The notes: a model not told the origin generated them from the sequence alone. Positions 19,203 through 28,676 are shown, counted from the first letter of the stretch. The stretch is DNA of 64,000 nt from Mesorhizobium sp. M2A.F.Ca.ET.046.03.2.1 (GCF_003952425.1 NZ_CP034449.1:1116001-1180000), one strand, 5' to 3'. Translations and numbers: made by a program.

Positions 19203-19235
19203 ATAGGATATCCTATACGATTTTATAGAGGATAC
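19203..19235. promoter_or_regulatory. Candidate operator of the GntR regulator
   Basis: ATAGGATATCCTAT (19203-19216) is a perfect 14-bp palindrome, and a related half-site TAGAGGATA follows at about 19226-19235, in a locally AT-rich stretch between the divergent gntR and Fe-dehydrogenase genes. Position and symmetry suit a dimeric repressor; binding is inferred. Confidence 0.5.
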
Positions 19236-19375
19236 GAACGGATGGGCTATGAACCGCACTCCGCACTCAATGACGCGGGCAAGAAGCCGACAAATCACCG
19301 GCCTGCGAACTGAAGGCGGCCCCTACCGATGATCACGACGTTTTTTCATCAGTCTCTTTCGAAAGATCTCGATCC

Positions 19376-20602
19376 ATGACCCTCTTTGCAGCCGCGCGCC
19401 TCCCGCGCGAAATCCTCTTCGGCAAAGGCCAGCGCCATGCGCTGCCTGCCATTGCCGGCCGGCATGGCCAGCGCGCATTCATCTGCACCGACGAAAGGCT
19501 CGCCGGCACGCCTGAGTTCATCGAGATGCTCGATGGGTTGAAGGCTGCCGGGATCGACACGCTCGTCCACGACCGCACCTTGCCGGATGTGCCGCGCGAC
19601 AGCGTCGGCGCCTGTATCGCGGAGGCGAAGGATTTCAGGCCGGACATGGTGATCGGCGTCGGGGGCGGCAGTTGCCTCGACATGGCCAAATGCGCCGGGC
19701 TGCTCATCAGCCATGGCGGCAAGCTCCAGGACTATTATGGTGAGTTCAAGGTGCCGGGCCCTACCCTTCCTCTTATCGCTGTGCCGACCACGGCCGGCAC
19801 GGGTTCCGAAGTTACTCCCGTCGCGGTGATCTCCGACCCGGAGCGGACGCTGAAGGTCGGTATCTCCAGCCCACATCTCATCGCCGCGGTTGCGCTGTGC
19901 GACCCGGACCTGACAGCGACCTGCCCGCCATCACTGACCGCCATCGCCGGTGCCGACGCGCTGACGCATGCGATCGAGGCCTTCACCGCGGCAAGGCGCG
20001 GCGCCGATGCCGATCTGGCGCAACACCATGTCTTCGTCGGCAAGAGCGCGCTGACCGATCATTTCGCCCTTCTGGCGATCAGGCTCCTCGGCCGCAGCCT
20101 CGAAGCAGCCTATCGCGATGGGTCGAACGAAAATGCACGGGCCGATGTCATGATGGGAGCGCTGGCCGCCGGCTGCGCCTTCGGCACGGCGGGAACCGCC
20201 GCCGCCCATGCGGTGCAGTATCCGGTCGGCGCGCTCACCCACACGCCGCATGGCCTGGGCGTCGCCACGATGCTCCCCTATGTGATGCGCTACAACCTGT
20301 CGGCGGCAACCTCGGAGATCGCAGAAATCGGCATTGCGCTTGGCCTGCCGCGCCAGGACCGCGATGCCGGTCAGCTGGCCGATGCCGCAATCACGGAAGT
20401 CGCGCGACTGTTCAACGCCATCGGTATCACCCGGACGCTGGCTGACCTCGGTCTTGCCGAGGACAAGATCGACTGGACGGCGGAACAGGCGCTTGGCATC
20501 GACCGGCTGATCAAGAACAATCCCCGCCCCTTCGACCTGCCCGCGATGCAGCGCCTGGTCAGGGCTGCTTACAGCGGCGACATGTCGGCCGCGGCAATGT
20601 GA
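19376..20602 (+). CDS. Iron-containing alcohol dehydrogenase (group III-like)
   Basis: A 408-residue NAD(P)-dependent, metal-containing alcohol dehydrogenase; members also include maleylacetate and lactaldehyde reductases. Features: the dinucleotide loop GVGGGSCLDMAKCAG, GTGSEVTPVAVISD, the metal-ligand regions GADALTHAIEAF and GALTHTPHGLGVATMLPY with the expected Asp and His residues. The ATG at 19376 starts the conserved FAAARLPREILFGKGQ segment. It is the first gene of a three-gene operon with an aldehyde dehydrogenase and an alpha/beta hydrolase, together suggesting oxidation of an alcohol through an aldehyde to an acid. The exact substrate is not visible. Confidence 0.9.
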   Translation: MTLFAAARLPREILFGKGQRHALPAIAGRHGQRAFICTDERLAGTPEFIEMLDGLKAAGIDTLVHDRTLPDVPRDSVGACIAEAKDFRPDMVIGVGGGSCLDMAKCAGLLISHGGKLQDYYGEFKVPGPTLPLIAVPTTAGTGSEVTPVAVISDPERTLKVGISSPHLIAAVALCDPDLTATCPPSLTAIAGADALTHAIEAFTAARRGADADLAQHHVFVGKSALTDHFALLAIRLLGRSLEAAYRDGSNENARADVMMGALAAGCAFGTAGTAAAHAVQYPVGALTHTPHGLGVATMLPYVMRYNLSAATSEIAEIGIALGLPRQDRDAGQLADAAITEVARLFNAIGITRTLADLGLAEDKIDWTAEQALGIDRLIKNNPRPFDLPAMQRLVRAAYSGDMSAAAM

Positions 20603-20660
20603 GGGAAGGAGCCCGATTGCAATGAACATTTCCCACCTAACAGTTGATCAGGATTCCGAC

Positions 20661-22106
20661 ATGTCCGAATACATCCCGTTCTCGCAAGGCCTTTACATCG
20701 GCGGGAAATGGCGACCCTCCTCCGACGGCCGCGTCATCGAAGTGGTTGACCCATCGACCGAGGCTGTGATCGCCGCGATTCCGGACGCGACGCTCGCCGA
20801 CGCCGCGGCAGCGGTCGAGGCGGCGGCACAGGCGGCGGCGGGCTGGCGCGAGACCCCGCCGCGCAAGCGGTCGGAGATCCTGAGGCGCTGCTTCGAGCTG
20901 ATGACCGAACGTGCCGAGACTTTGGCCGCATTGATTTCGCTGGAGAACGGCAAGGCCCTGCGTGACGCGCGCGGCGAAGTCGCCTATGCGGCCGAGTTCT
21001 TCCGCTGGAACGCGGAGGAAGCGGTTCGCATCAGCGGCGAGTTCGGCCTTGCGCCGTCCGGCGCGAACCGGATCGTGGTCGACTTCCAGCCCATCGGCAT
21101 TTGCGTTCTGATAACACCGTGGAACTTCCCGGCGATGGCCACGCGCAAGATCGCGCCGGCGCTTGCCGCCGGCTGCACCGTCATCCTGAAGCCGGCCAGC
21201 GAGACGCCGCTGACGGCCTACGCGCTTGCCGCCCTCTACGAGGAAGCCGGCGTGCCGCCGGGCGTCGTCAACGTCATCACCACTTCGAATCCAGGGCCGG
21301 TGACTGCGGCCATGCTGGCCGACGCGCGGGTGCGCAAGCTCTCCTTCACCGGCTCGACCGGCATCGGCCGCTTGCTCCTTGCCGAGGCGGCGAAGCACGT
21401 CATTTCCTGCTCGATGGAGCTTGGCGGCAATGCGCCGTTCATCGTGCTCGACGACGCCGATCTCGAGGCGGCGCTCGACGGCGCGATGATCGCCAAGATG
21501 CGCAACGCCGGAGAGGCCTGCACGGCGGCCAACAGGCTCTACGTCCAGGCGGGCATCCATGACGCATTCGCCGAAGGCCTGCGCAAACGCATGGCGGCGC
21601 TCGCCATCGGCCCGGGCACGGATTCGGAAACCGAATGCGGACCGATGATCACCAGGAAAGCCGTGGACAAGATCGATCGGCTCGTCCAGGACGCGGTCGC
21701 GCGTGGCGCCAAGGTTCTGTGCGGCGGCGCGGTCGCCGAGGGCCGAGGATTTTTCTATCCGCCCACGGTGCTGAGCGACGTGCCGGCCGACGCCGCCATG
21801 GCTCATGAGGAGATATTCGGTCCCGTGGCGCCAATCAGCCGCTTCGAGGACGAGGCGGAGGTCATCGCAAGGGCGAACGATACCGAATACGGCCTTGCCG
21901 CCTATATCTACACGCGCGATCTTGCGAAAGGCATGCGCATGGCGTCGAAGATCGAGTCCGGCATGATCGCGCTCAATCGTGGCCTGATGTCGGACCCTGC
22001 CGCGCCCTTCGGCGGCGTCAAGCAGAGCGGGCTTGGGCGCGAGGGCGGCCAGAAGCACGGCATTGCCGAGTTCATGGAGGCGAAATACATCGCCGTGACG
22101 ATCTGA
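20661..22106 (+). CDS. NAD(P)-dependent aldehyde dehydrogenase (SSADH-like)
   Basis: A 481-residue member of the aldehyde dehydrogenase superfamily, closest in style to succinate-semialdehyde dehydrogenases. The catalytic glutamate lies in MELGGNAPFIVLDDADLE and the catalytic cysteine in NAGEACTAANRLYVQ. The cofactor segment FTGSTGIGRLL and the terminal KQSGLGREGGQKHGIAEFMEA pattern are present. ATG 20661 (MSEYIPFSQGLYIGGKW) is chosen because it begins the conserved domain; an in-frame start at 20622 would add 13 residues. It is second in the operon after the Fe-dehydrogenase. Annotators often call such proteins GabD, but the true substrate is uncertain. Confidence 0.9.
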   Translation: MSEYIPFSQGLYIGGKWRPSSDGRVIEVVDPSTEAVIAAIPDATLADAAAAVEAAAQAAAGWRETPPRKRSEILRRCFELMTERAETLAALISLENGKALRDARGEVAYAAEFFRWNAEEAVRISGEFGLAPSGANRIVVDFQPIGICVLITPWNFPAMATRKIAPALAAGCTVILKPASETPLTAYALAALYEEAGVPPGVVNVITTSNPGPVTAAMLADARVRKLSFTGSTGIGRLLLAEAAKHVISCSMELGGNAPFIVLDDADLEAALDGAMIAKMRNAGEACTAANRLYVQAGIHDAFAEGLRKRMAALAIGPGTDSETECGPMITRKAVDKIDRLVQDAVARGAKVLCGGAVAEGRGFFYPPTVLSDVPADAAMAHEEIFGPVAPISRFEDEAEVIARANDTEYGLAAYIYTRDLAKGMRMASKIESGMIALNRGLMSDPAAPFGGVKQSGLGREGGQKHGIAEFMEAKYIAVTI

Positions 22107-22930
22107 TGAGACAGATGGCGAAAGATCCATTCCGTATTCGCGACCATGTCCCCGAGTTCGACGACATCGTCGCCGAGATCGTCCGGCGCAGCGCCGAGAC
22201 CAGGGCCAAGGTACCGATGGCCGCCGACGTGCCTTACGGACCGGACGGCACGGAGACCGTCGACCTGTTCTTCCCGCAGGGCAAACGCGATCACCTGCCG
22301 GTGCACATGTTCATTCACGGCGGCTACTGGCGCATGTTCTCCAAGCGCGACTATTCCTACGTAGCGGACACCGTCGCCAACGCCGGAGCGATTGCCGTCG
22401 TCGTGGATTACGCACTGATGCCGAGCGTGAGAATGGCGACGATCGTCGATCAAATACGCCGCGCGAGGCAATGGATAGACGACCATATCGCGAGCTATGG
22501 CGGCGATCCCGACCACCTGACGGTAAGCGGCCATTCCGCGGGGGCGCATCTCGCGACAATGCTCTTTGACGACAACACCCGGCCTTCAGGCATCAAAGGC
22601 GCGCTCCTGCTCGGCGGTGTCTACGATCTAAGACCGTTGCAGGAGTCGTTTCTCGCGGCCGAAATCGCGATCACCGACGACGAGGTTGAGCGGTTCTCGC
22701 CGATAAATCATCGCTTCGATCCGGACGTGGCGGTTGAGATATCCGTCGGCGCCGAGGAAACGCCGCCCTTCCACAGCCAGGCCGCCACGCTTGCGGAGCG
22801 TTTCGAAGGGCAAGGGCTTGCCGTCTCGCGCACAAGCCTTGCAGGGGCCAACCACATGAGCAGCGTCCGCGACCTTGGCTTGGCCGGAACCGGGGCCGCA
22901 TCATCCCTGGCTCGCCTGCTGGGCGCATGA
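22106..22930 (+). CDS. Alpha/beta hydrolase (esterase/kynurenine formamidase-like)
   Basis: A 274-residue alpha/beta hydrolase. It has the oxyanion-hole motif HGGYW and the nucleophile elbow GHSAGAH, as in the BD-FAE/kynurenine formamidase-like group. Later Asp and His residues (in ISVGAEETPPF and GANHMS) are candidates for the rest of the triad. The ATG overlaps the aldehyde dehydrogenase stop (TGATG), so translation is coupled. No signal peptide is present, so it acts in the cytoplasm. In this operon it could release an alcohol or acid from an ester, or open a lactone, before or after the two dehydrogenases (inference). Confidence 0.88.
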   Translation: MRQMAKDPFRIRDHVPEFDDIVAEIVRRSAETRAKVPMAADVPYGPDGTETVDLFFPQGKRDHLPVHMFIHGGYWRMFSKRDYSYVADTVANAGAIAVVVDYALMPSVRMATIVDQIRRARQWIDDHIASYGGDPDHLTVSGHSAGAHLATMLFDDNTRPSGIKGALLLGGVYDLRPLQESFLAAEIAITDDEVERFSPINHRFDPDVAVEISVGAEETPPFHSQAATLAERFEGQGLAVSRTSLAGANHMSSVRDLGLAGTGAASSLARLLGA

Positions 22931-23889
22931 AGGCCATATCGCCGCCAGCGGTAAGAGAGCTTCACGAACGTGATCCGTCCACGTTATGACGCGTCCTGTT
23001 CGAGAACTTCCATGGGCGGCGACGTGTAAATCCGGATCGAAAGGTGCGCGATCGCAGTAGACCACTATGATGGAGGAGGATGCAGCGACCAAAGCGCGCT
23101 CTTCGCGCGTTCGTCCCTACCATCCGTTTGCACCAAAATGGGGAGCACAATTTGTGGGGAAAATCGCAAGCAGATGCGAGCTTACGATCGAACTTTCCAA
23201 TTTAAATCGAAAAATCAGTTACTTACGCTAGAAGGCGATGGTACCGTTGGCTGGGATCGGGTAGTTGCCTATACCATTGTTTTTGCTTCAGTTTTTCCTT
23301 TTCGGCGTCCTATTTGTATCACAATAGGCGTCACAGATTGTAGCACCCTCGCAGTTGGCGATTGCCGCTGCTTAGGCCTAAGGCATCGACAATCCACCGC
23401 GCAACGTCGAGGCGGCTCCGTGCTTCTTGGTTGATTCAGGCTTTCCCACCCTGCGTATGGCTATTTTGCAACGTCCCGACGATCGATAGGCCGGGTCGTT
23501 GCGATGGATTTGGTGGGCCCGGAGGATGTACTCAAGCCGCTGATTTTATTGTCTTTTTCGCGGGCATAAATCGAGAGCTTCCCGTATCGTTCCAAATGGT
23601 TCCGCGGCTCATTCAGCCTGAAGCCCCCGACGTGCCAGGGATTTCCACAACGTCTGTCCCAATGTTGGCTGCGCCAACTACCCTGGCTCTCGCTTGTGCC
23701 AACGGCAATGTTGGGCCGGTAGCGGATAGCCCGCTGTTGGAGTGTTCAACGAGAAGCGGACACACCGCCGGTGGAAGCCTAGGGTGGAAGTGGCCTTAGC
23801 GCCCGTATGGAACGTCCGATGTTGGGATATCCGGTTCGACAACTGGCTGCGAGTTCGGAGTTTGGTCGACTGCTGAGGCTTGCTCTCTT
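22931..23889. other. Gene-free interval at the left edge of the defence island
   Basis: About 960 bases without a convincing reading frame. The overlapping ORFs have no recognisable domain or ribosome site. Base composition becomes AT-richer around 23200-23320 than in the flanking genes, consistent with a junction between core and accessory DNA. No tRNA, integrase or attachment repeat was recognised. Confidence 0.5.
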
Positions 23890-24887
23890 CTAAGGAAGTG
23901 GTTTTCTATGTTTGTAAAAGGTCGGTCTGATCGGTTGGTGGTCCAACATCGCGAGGATCTCGGCGCTACCCCCAAACTGCTGGTGAACGCCATCTGCCAT
24001 CCCAAGTAGTGTCTCCCGTCGTTTCTTTGAGGCTATGTCAAGCCCGAGATCAGAACTCTGTTCCAGGCCCGGCTTGTCATCCATCCTCAGATGGCGGCCA
24101 CCGAGCCGGTGCCGAGCCATGACATCGACGAGTTGCTGCTGGGACGAAAAAATCATCGAGATCAATCGCTGGTTCTTCATCCATGAACTCGCGCCGAAAT
24201 TGCCTCCAAGCGAAGTTGGCAAAGAGAACCCGGTCGTGATGGTGCCGATGCTTAACACCCGAATGTCGTCGATTTCTATCCCAAGGAAATGAGTGGCTTC
24301 ATGGATCGCACAAAGGTCCGGTGTATTCGCCACTACGCCGCCGTCGACGAAGTAACTCGCACCGATTTTGGCCATCGGAAAGAAGGTCGGCGCCGCCGAG
24401 GTCGCCATGGCCACGTCGATCGCCTTGACCTTGTAGTCGTTGATAAAGTTGGGGTGGTGCGCGGTTTTGAATAACTGCACACTGCCTTTTGTCATGTTGA
24501 CCGTGGGGACCAGAAGACGCGTCTTGGCGTCGCCTATCAATGTGTCCGCACCTACTACGGCCTCGATAGCCTTACGAAGTTCGGTCCCATCGTACCTGGG
24601 CTTTACGATCCCCCGAAGGAACCGCCAGGAGTTCCTGATTGGTTCCGAGTTGGTTCGCCTCTAGTGAAAATGTCCTCGCCTTTTTCCTCGAAGACGTCCC
24701 GAATTTCCTTAGCCGGTTTTCCGAGCGCCAAGCCGATTGCGATAATGCCACCGATGGACGTTCCAGCGATCAAGTCGAAGCACTCGCCAATTGGCCTCCC
24801 GGCTTGCTCCTCGAGCTTGGAGAAAATGTGCGTCGAGAACAGCCCGCGATAGCCTCCGCCGCTCAGGGCAAGAATCTGAAATGGCAT
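23890..24887 (-). pseudogene. capV: CBASS patatin-like phospholipase effector CapV, frameshifted
   Basis: A patatin-like phospholipase of about 330 residues. CapV proteins are activated by the cyclic dinucleotide of the neighbouring cyclase and degrade the inner membrane. Frame one (24887-24603) has the oxyanion motif GGGYRG at residues 10-15 and the nucleophile motif GTSIGG with Ser44. Frame two (open from about 24657 to 23890) begins before RFLRGIVKPRYDGTELRKAI and carries the second catalytic residue in YFVDGGVVANTP. The shift lies between 24603 and 24660. The gene is divergent from the cyclase gene, 71 bp away, unlike the usual capV-dncV-cap2-cap3 order. As read, no full-length effector is made unless the ribosome shifts frame or the base is a sequencing error. 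Confidence 0.88.
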
Positions 24888-24958
24888 CTCTTTCCCTGCA
24901 CTCGGCTTCTCGTTTATCCGTGGAGAAGAAGCCTATGTTCGTAATATGTTCTTCATAG

Positions 24959-26197
24959 ATGCCGCGGATCCGAGTAAGATTAACCAACGATTCGGGTTCC
25001 TTCGCAATCGATCCATCAGACGATCGCCGACAGTGGGGTTCACCTTTGGCAAATGTATCGAAACTGCTCCATACGACCACCGACCCGGAGACATTTCTGG
25101 AGAACCTGACGCTCGACACGTCGGACGTCGAGAAGCTTCGAGAGGCGCGTCTTTATGTCCGGGCTTTTCTCAAGGAATGGTTCGCCGCGCGGAGTCGGCA
25201 GGGGCTGGGCTTCGTGATCGAACCCAGATTCTTCACTCAAGGGAGCGTATCCTACAAAACCATCAATTATCCGATCTATGTGCCCAAGCAGCAGATGGAC
25301 ATGGACGATGGGTGCTATCTGCCACTTAACTTCGTGCGCGGTGCTCAGCCGAGCGACGCGGCAACCCTCTTCTTCGCATTCATCGATGAAGCGCTGCGCC
25401 ATCTAGCGAAGGAAAAGGGCTGGCGATTCGTCGAGAAACCGACGTGTTGCCGGCTCGTCATCGCAGATGACGCTCACGTGGACATTCCCCTATACGCCAT
25501 TCCCGACCGAGAATTTCAAACGCTGGAAAAGGCGGCGCATGCCAGCGCTGACATGGTCACTAAGCGGATGGCGGCCGGGGACACGGCACTGAAGTGGGAG
25601 GACCTTCCGGCCGACAGTGTCCTATTGGCTCACCGCGAGAAGGATTGGATTGCATCCGATCCGAGGAAAATTAGGAAGTGGTTCGTCGACGCCGTCGAGG
25701 TACACGGCGAAATCCTACGGCGAGTGTGCCGCTACCTCAAGGGCTGGCGGGATTATAATCATCCGACCCTTGATGGCGTGTCGTCTATCATTCTCATGGC
25801 CTGTGCTTTCGAGGTATTTGAGGAGATGGGGCGTCGCGATATGCCCACGCGGGAGGATTTGGCGTTGCTCACGGTCGTCGAGCGGCTGCCAAAGCTGCTC
25901 GAAGGACCGGTGCTCAACCCTGCCGATCGTAGCGAGAAGCTAGATGCGAAGCTTGACAGCGAGCAGCGCGAAGTCGCCATCGCAGAAGCCCGGCGCCTGC
26001 ACGCTAACGTCCGGGAAGCGGTTCATCACTCGGCGAACTGCCAGGAGGCTGTCGCCGCCATGCAGGAGGCATTCGGTGACCGGATTCCTAACCGCCCCGA
26101 CCTCGTGAACATCGCTGAAGCGGCTCGCGCTGAGGTGCGTTCCCACGCGCCGAAGATCGTGGCTGCTCCGACTGTGGGCCGTTCCACTAGTGGCTGA
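24959..26197 (+). CDS. dncV: CBASS CD-NTase, DncV-like cyclic dinucleotide synthase
   Basis: A 412-residue nucleotidyltransferase of the cGAS/DncV class. The catalytic motif is complete: GSVSYKTIN near residue 95, the double aspartate in QQMDMDDGCYLPL near residues 113-117, and a third aspartate in ADDAHVDIPLYAIPD near residue 174. The spacing resembles Vibrio DncV, so 3',3'-cGAMP or a related cyclic dinucleotide is the expected product (inference from family). The C-terminus ends in a conserved-looking disordered tail that in type II CBASS is the target of Cap2 conjugation. The ATG at 24959 opens 71 bp from divergent capV. Its stop overlaps the cap2 start by 8 bp. Confidence 0.93.
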   Translation: MPRIRVRLTNDSGSFAIDPSDDRRQWGSPLANVSKLLHTTTDPETFLENLTLDTSDVEKLREARLYVRAFLKEWFAARSRQGLGFVIEPRFFTQGSVSYKTINYPIYVPKQQMDMDDGCYLPLNFVRGAQPSDAATLFFAFIDEALRHLAKEKGWRFVEKPTCCRLVIADDAHVDIPLYAIPDREFQTLEKAAHASADMVTKRMAAGDTALKWEDLPADSVLLAHREKDWIASDPRKIRKWFVDAVEVHGEILRRVCRYLKGWRDYNHPTLDGVSSIILMACAFEVFEEMGRRDMPTREDLALLTVVERLPKLLEGPVLNPADRSEKLDAKLDSEQREVAIAEARRLHANVREAVHHSANCQEAVAAMQEAFGDRIPNRPDLVNIAEAARAEVRSHAPKIVAAPTVGRSTSG

Positions 26198-27866
26198 TGA
26201 AAGGGATATTAGGCGCCGCATTCATGACGCCTTTTCCCAGCGGGAGTTCAAGCGTGATTGGGGCAGCGGTACCTACGTAGGATTGCTCGATCCGACCGAC
26301 CTCAAGATATCGGCCACAGTCGAGGTAACGGACCTCAACTTCGTGCGTGCACCGACGATCCGGCTCGCAGATCAAGCAGACATCAAGCGGACGATACCTC
26401 ACCTGCTGAGCAGCGATTTGTCGCTTTGCTATTTCGAACAGGGTGCCGTCATTCTCGACCGTTACAATCCAACTGGCACCGTGCTGCAGTGCCTGGAGCA
26501 GGCCGACAAAGTACTCCGCGACGGTATGCGGGGTCGCCTTGACGCCGATTTCGCCGATGAGTTTCAGGTCTACTGGGGACTGGTTCCGGTGATGATTGAC
26601 CTGCCCGTGGGCTTCACTGGGGACGCCAAAATCAACGTCAGCGAGCCGGACGGGAGGGGCGAGGCCCAGATCGTCCTGACGCGCGGAGCCAGTTGGCTGA
26701 CAAAGGCGCCGGATCCTGGCAAGGGCAGGTATAAGCCGAGCGAGGGTTTGCCATGCCGGGTCGTGAGAACGAAAAAGCGCCTCACCATCAATCCGGACGG
26801 TCATTGGCCGCCTGACACTCTCGCGGACTTAAACGTCTGGCTCAGATGGGTCGACCCGGGTCTAGTGGGCGCTATCGAGATAGCGCTCCGACAGTCCCAC
26901 GGCAGCGTTCAATATCTCGCCATCGCCGCTGCGAACGGTGTGTTCATTGCCCGGATCGAATTGCCAAAGGGCTTCCGAACGCCTGAGTTTTTGAAAACCC
27001 GGCGAGCGGCGCTCCCTTATCTCTTGGAGCGCTTCGCAAGCAAGATCGGGGTGGACAGGACGAGTGGCTACCGGGCTGACCCGCAATACGTATTCGGACG
27101 CAACATGAGCAGGATCAAGAATCTCAGTGGCAAACGTATCCTACTGATCGGTTGCGGAACCATCGGCGGATTTCTGGCGCATCAGCTTGCTCAGGCGGGC
27201 GCTGGGGCGCAAGGCGGAAAGCTCACGCTCGTCGATCGTGATACCTTGAAAACGGAAAATCTGGGGCGGCACCTGCTTGGAGCGCCCTATCTTGGGAAAA
27301 ACAAAGCGGAAGGCTGCGCCGCTTTCCTCTATGATCAACTGCCTATGTTGTCGGTCAGCGCAGCCGCCGGCGACGTGTTTGACAGGGACTTGGCATTCAA
27401 CCGCTTCGACCTGCTCGTCGATGCAACTGGAGAGGAGGCCTTGTCGATCGCTATAAACGACAAAATCGTTCGCTCGCGGCCGCATGCACCTGCGGCCTTG
27501 TTCGTTTGGCTTATCGGCAATGGAGCCGCCGCGCAGTGCCTACTCGTCTGTGGCCCGGACGGTGCCTGCTTCAAATGCCTGAAGCCGGCACTGAATGGCG
27601 AACCTCGATTCCGCACGCTTAAGAAGGGCGTGGAGACCGAGGTCGAACGCAACCTGGCGTGCGGCGATGCTCGATATGTACCCTTTCCCGTGTCGCGGTC
27701 GGTCGCAGCAGCTTCGCTGGCTTGCGAGGCCGCAATTGATTGGGTGAATGGTGTGAGGGAGCCAACCTTCCGATCGGCGACGCTGGATCGACATAAGGCA
27801 TTCATGGTGAAAGACGCTCTCCCCGCTAAGGCTGCGAATTGTCCAGCTTGCGGCCAGGAGGCCTGA
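26190..27866 (+). CDS. cap2: CBASS Cap2, fused E2-E1 ubiquitin-transfer-like enzyme
   Basis: A 558-residue protein with an N-terminal E2-like region (to about residue 290) and a C-terminal ThiF/E1 adenylation domain beginning with the nucleotide-binding GKRILLIGCGTIGGFLAHQL near residue 312. Cap2 proteins attach the C-terminus of the CD-NTase to other molecules and prime it during infection. Cysteine pairs near the C-terminus (CLVCGPDGACFKC and CPACGQ) may bind zinc or include the E1 active cysteine; I do not assign the catalytic cysteines. The start overlaps the end of the cyclase gene, and cap3 follows after one base, so the three form one operon. Confidence 0.92.
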   Translation: MADERDIRRRIHDAFSQREFKRDWGSGTYVGLLDPTDLKISATVEVTDLNFVRAPTIRLADQADIKRTIPHLLSSDLSLCYFEQGAVILDRYNPTGTVLQCLEQADKVLRDGMRGRLDADFADEFQVYWGLVPVMIDLPVGFTGDAKINVSEPDGRGEAQIVLTRGASWLTKAPDPGKGRYKPSEGLPCRVVRTKKRLTINPDGHWPPDTLADLNVWLRWVDPGLVGAIEIALRQSHGSVQYLAIAAANGVFIARIELPKGFRTPEFLKTRRAALPYLLERFASKIGVDRTSGYRADPQYVFGRNMSRIKNLSGKRILLIGCGTIGGFLAHQLAQAGAGAQGGKLTLVDRDTLKTENLGRHLLGAPYLGKNKAEGCAAFLYDQLPMLSVSAAAGDVFDRDLAFNRFDLLVDATGEEALSIAINDKIVRSRPHAPAALFVWLIGNGAAAQCLLVCGPDGACFKCLKPALNGEPRFRTLKKGVETEVERNLACGDARYVPFPVSRSVAAASLACEAAIDWVNGVREPTFRSATLDRHKAFMVKDALPAKAANCPACGQEA

Positions 27867-27867
27867 C

Positions 27868-28386
27868 TTGATCCTGAGCTTCGCGCGCGACACCTTGGTC
27901 GTAGTTGAAAATCATGTCATCGACGCGGTATCCGCACATGCGCAGACAGGGAGGGACGCAGCTGAGGCCGGCGGCATCCTTATCGGAAGCTATCGCGGCC
28001 GCCATATTGATATTTGCGAATGTACCGTGCCAATGCCCGCAGACCGACGCCTGCGCTACATGTTCGACCGATTGGATACAGGCCATGACCGGGCCGCCAA
28101 GGAGGCGTGGCGGAAGAGCCAGCGCACGGAAACCTACGTCGGGGAATGGCATACCCATCCAGAGGACTATCCGTCCCCATCAGGACTCGACCTCAGAACC
28201 TGGAGCAATGTGATGCGGCACCACCGAGAAGGTCCCGTCTTGTTCCTGATTGTAGGCAGACGGGGATATTGGGCCGGTCTAGGTTGCCGCGGCACAGTTC
28301 TGCCCACCCAATATGCCGATGCGGAAAAGGCTGAAATTCACATCGCCTGTCAAACGCCATCCGGAACTGCCCCCTTTGTGTCATGA
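27868..28386 (+). CDS. cap3: CBASS Cap3, JAB/JAMM isopeptidase-like protein
   Basis: A 172-residue JAB-family metalloprotease. The JAMM residues are complete: Glu in EAGGILIGSY near residue 33, the HTH motif in GEWHTHPEDYPSPSGLD near residues 92-105 with the downstream Ser and Asp. Cap3 removes the conjugate that Cap2 attaches to the cyclase. The start is a TTG one base past the cap2 stop; no better ATG is available in frame. The last residues (TPSGTAPFVS) are encoded within a GAACTGCCCCC sequence that recurs 25 bp later, so the original C-terminus may have been replaced by mobile-element sequence. Confidence 0.9.
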   Translation: MILSFARDTLVVVENHVIDAVSAHAQTGRDAAEAGGILIGSYRGRHIDICECTVPMPADRRLRYMFDRLDTGHDRAAKEAWRKSQRTETYVGEWHTHPEDYPSPSGLDLRTWSNVMRHHREGPVLFLIVGRRGYWAGLGCRGTVLPTQYADAEKAEIHIACQTPSGTAPFVS

Positions 28387-28676
28387 AGAACTGCCCCCCA
28401 TCGGGTTCATGATGTCGGTTGAAGGTTTGTTCCGTCGGTGACGGGCCGGAGGGAGGCGGAGCCGACCGGAGGCGTGGAACAGAAAGGTAAGTTTCTCATG
28501 TCCACCGGTGAAACCCCAGCATTCACCTGACAAAATAAGTGAGTCGAGGGGCTGAAATTCCATGGGCTGCAGGGGGATGCCATCGGGCAAATCATCCTGT
28601 ACCTGACGGACGAGGGCGCTCCGCCGTCGACGGCCGGACCCTTTCCGAACACGAAGAATATCCACATTCGGACTAT
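28362..28676. other. Probable insertion-element remnant between cap3 and the PNP gene
   Basis: GAACTGCCCCC occurs twice, at about 28363 and 28387, each followed by a GT(G)TCATGA-like or GGTTCATGA stretch. The rest of the interval carries no intact gene. Closely spaced repeated ends followed by a purine-rich GGGCCGGAGGGAGGCGGAGCC stretch recall the termini of rhizobial insertion sequences, but no transposase motif is left, so the family is not named. Confidence 0.35.

Noticed and set aside
22931..23889. Possible tRNA or integrase marking the island edge
   Set aside because: No cloverleaf-forming sequence, no integrase motif and no direct repeat could be supported by eye.
24603..24663. Programmed -1 frameshift in capV at the GGGGG near 24607
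   Set aside because: The conserved segment RFLRGIVKPRYD is in the second frame upstream of this run, so the shift must occur earlier, where no slippery heptamer is seen.
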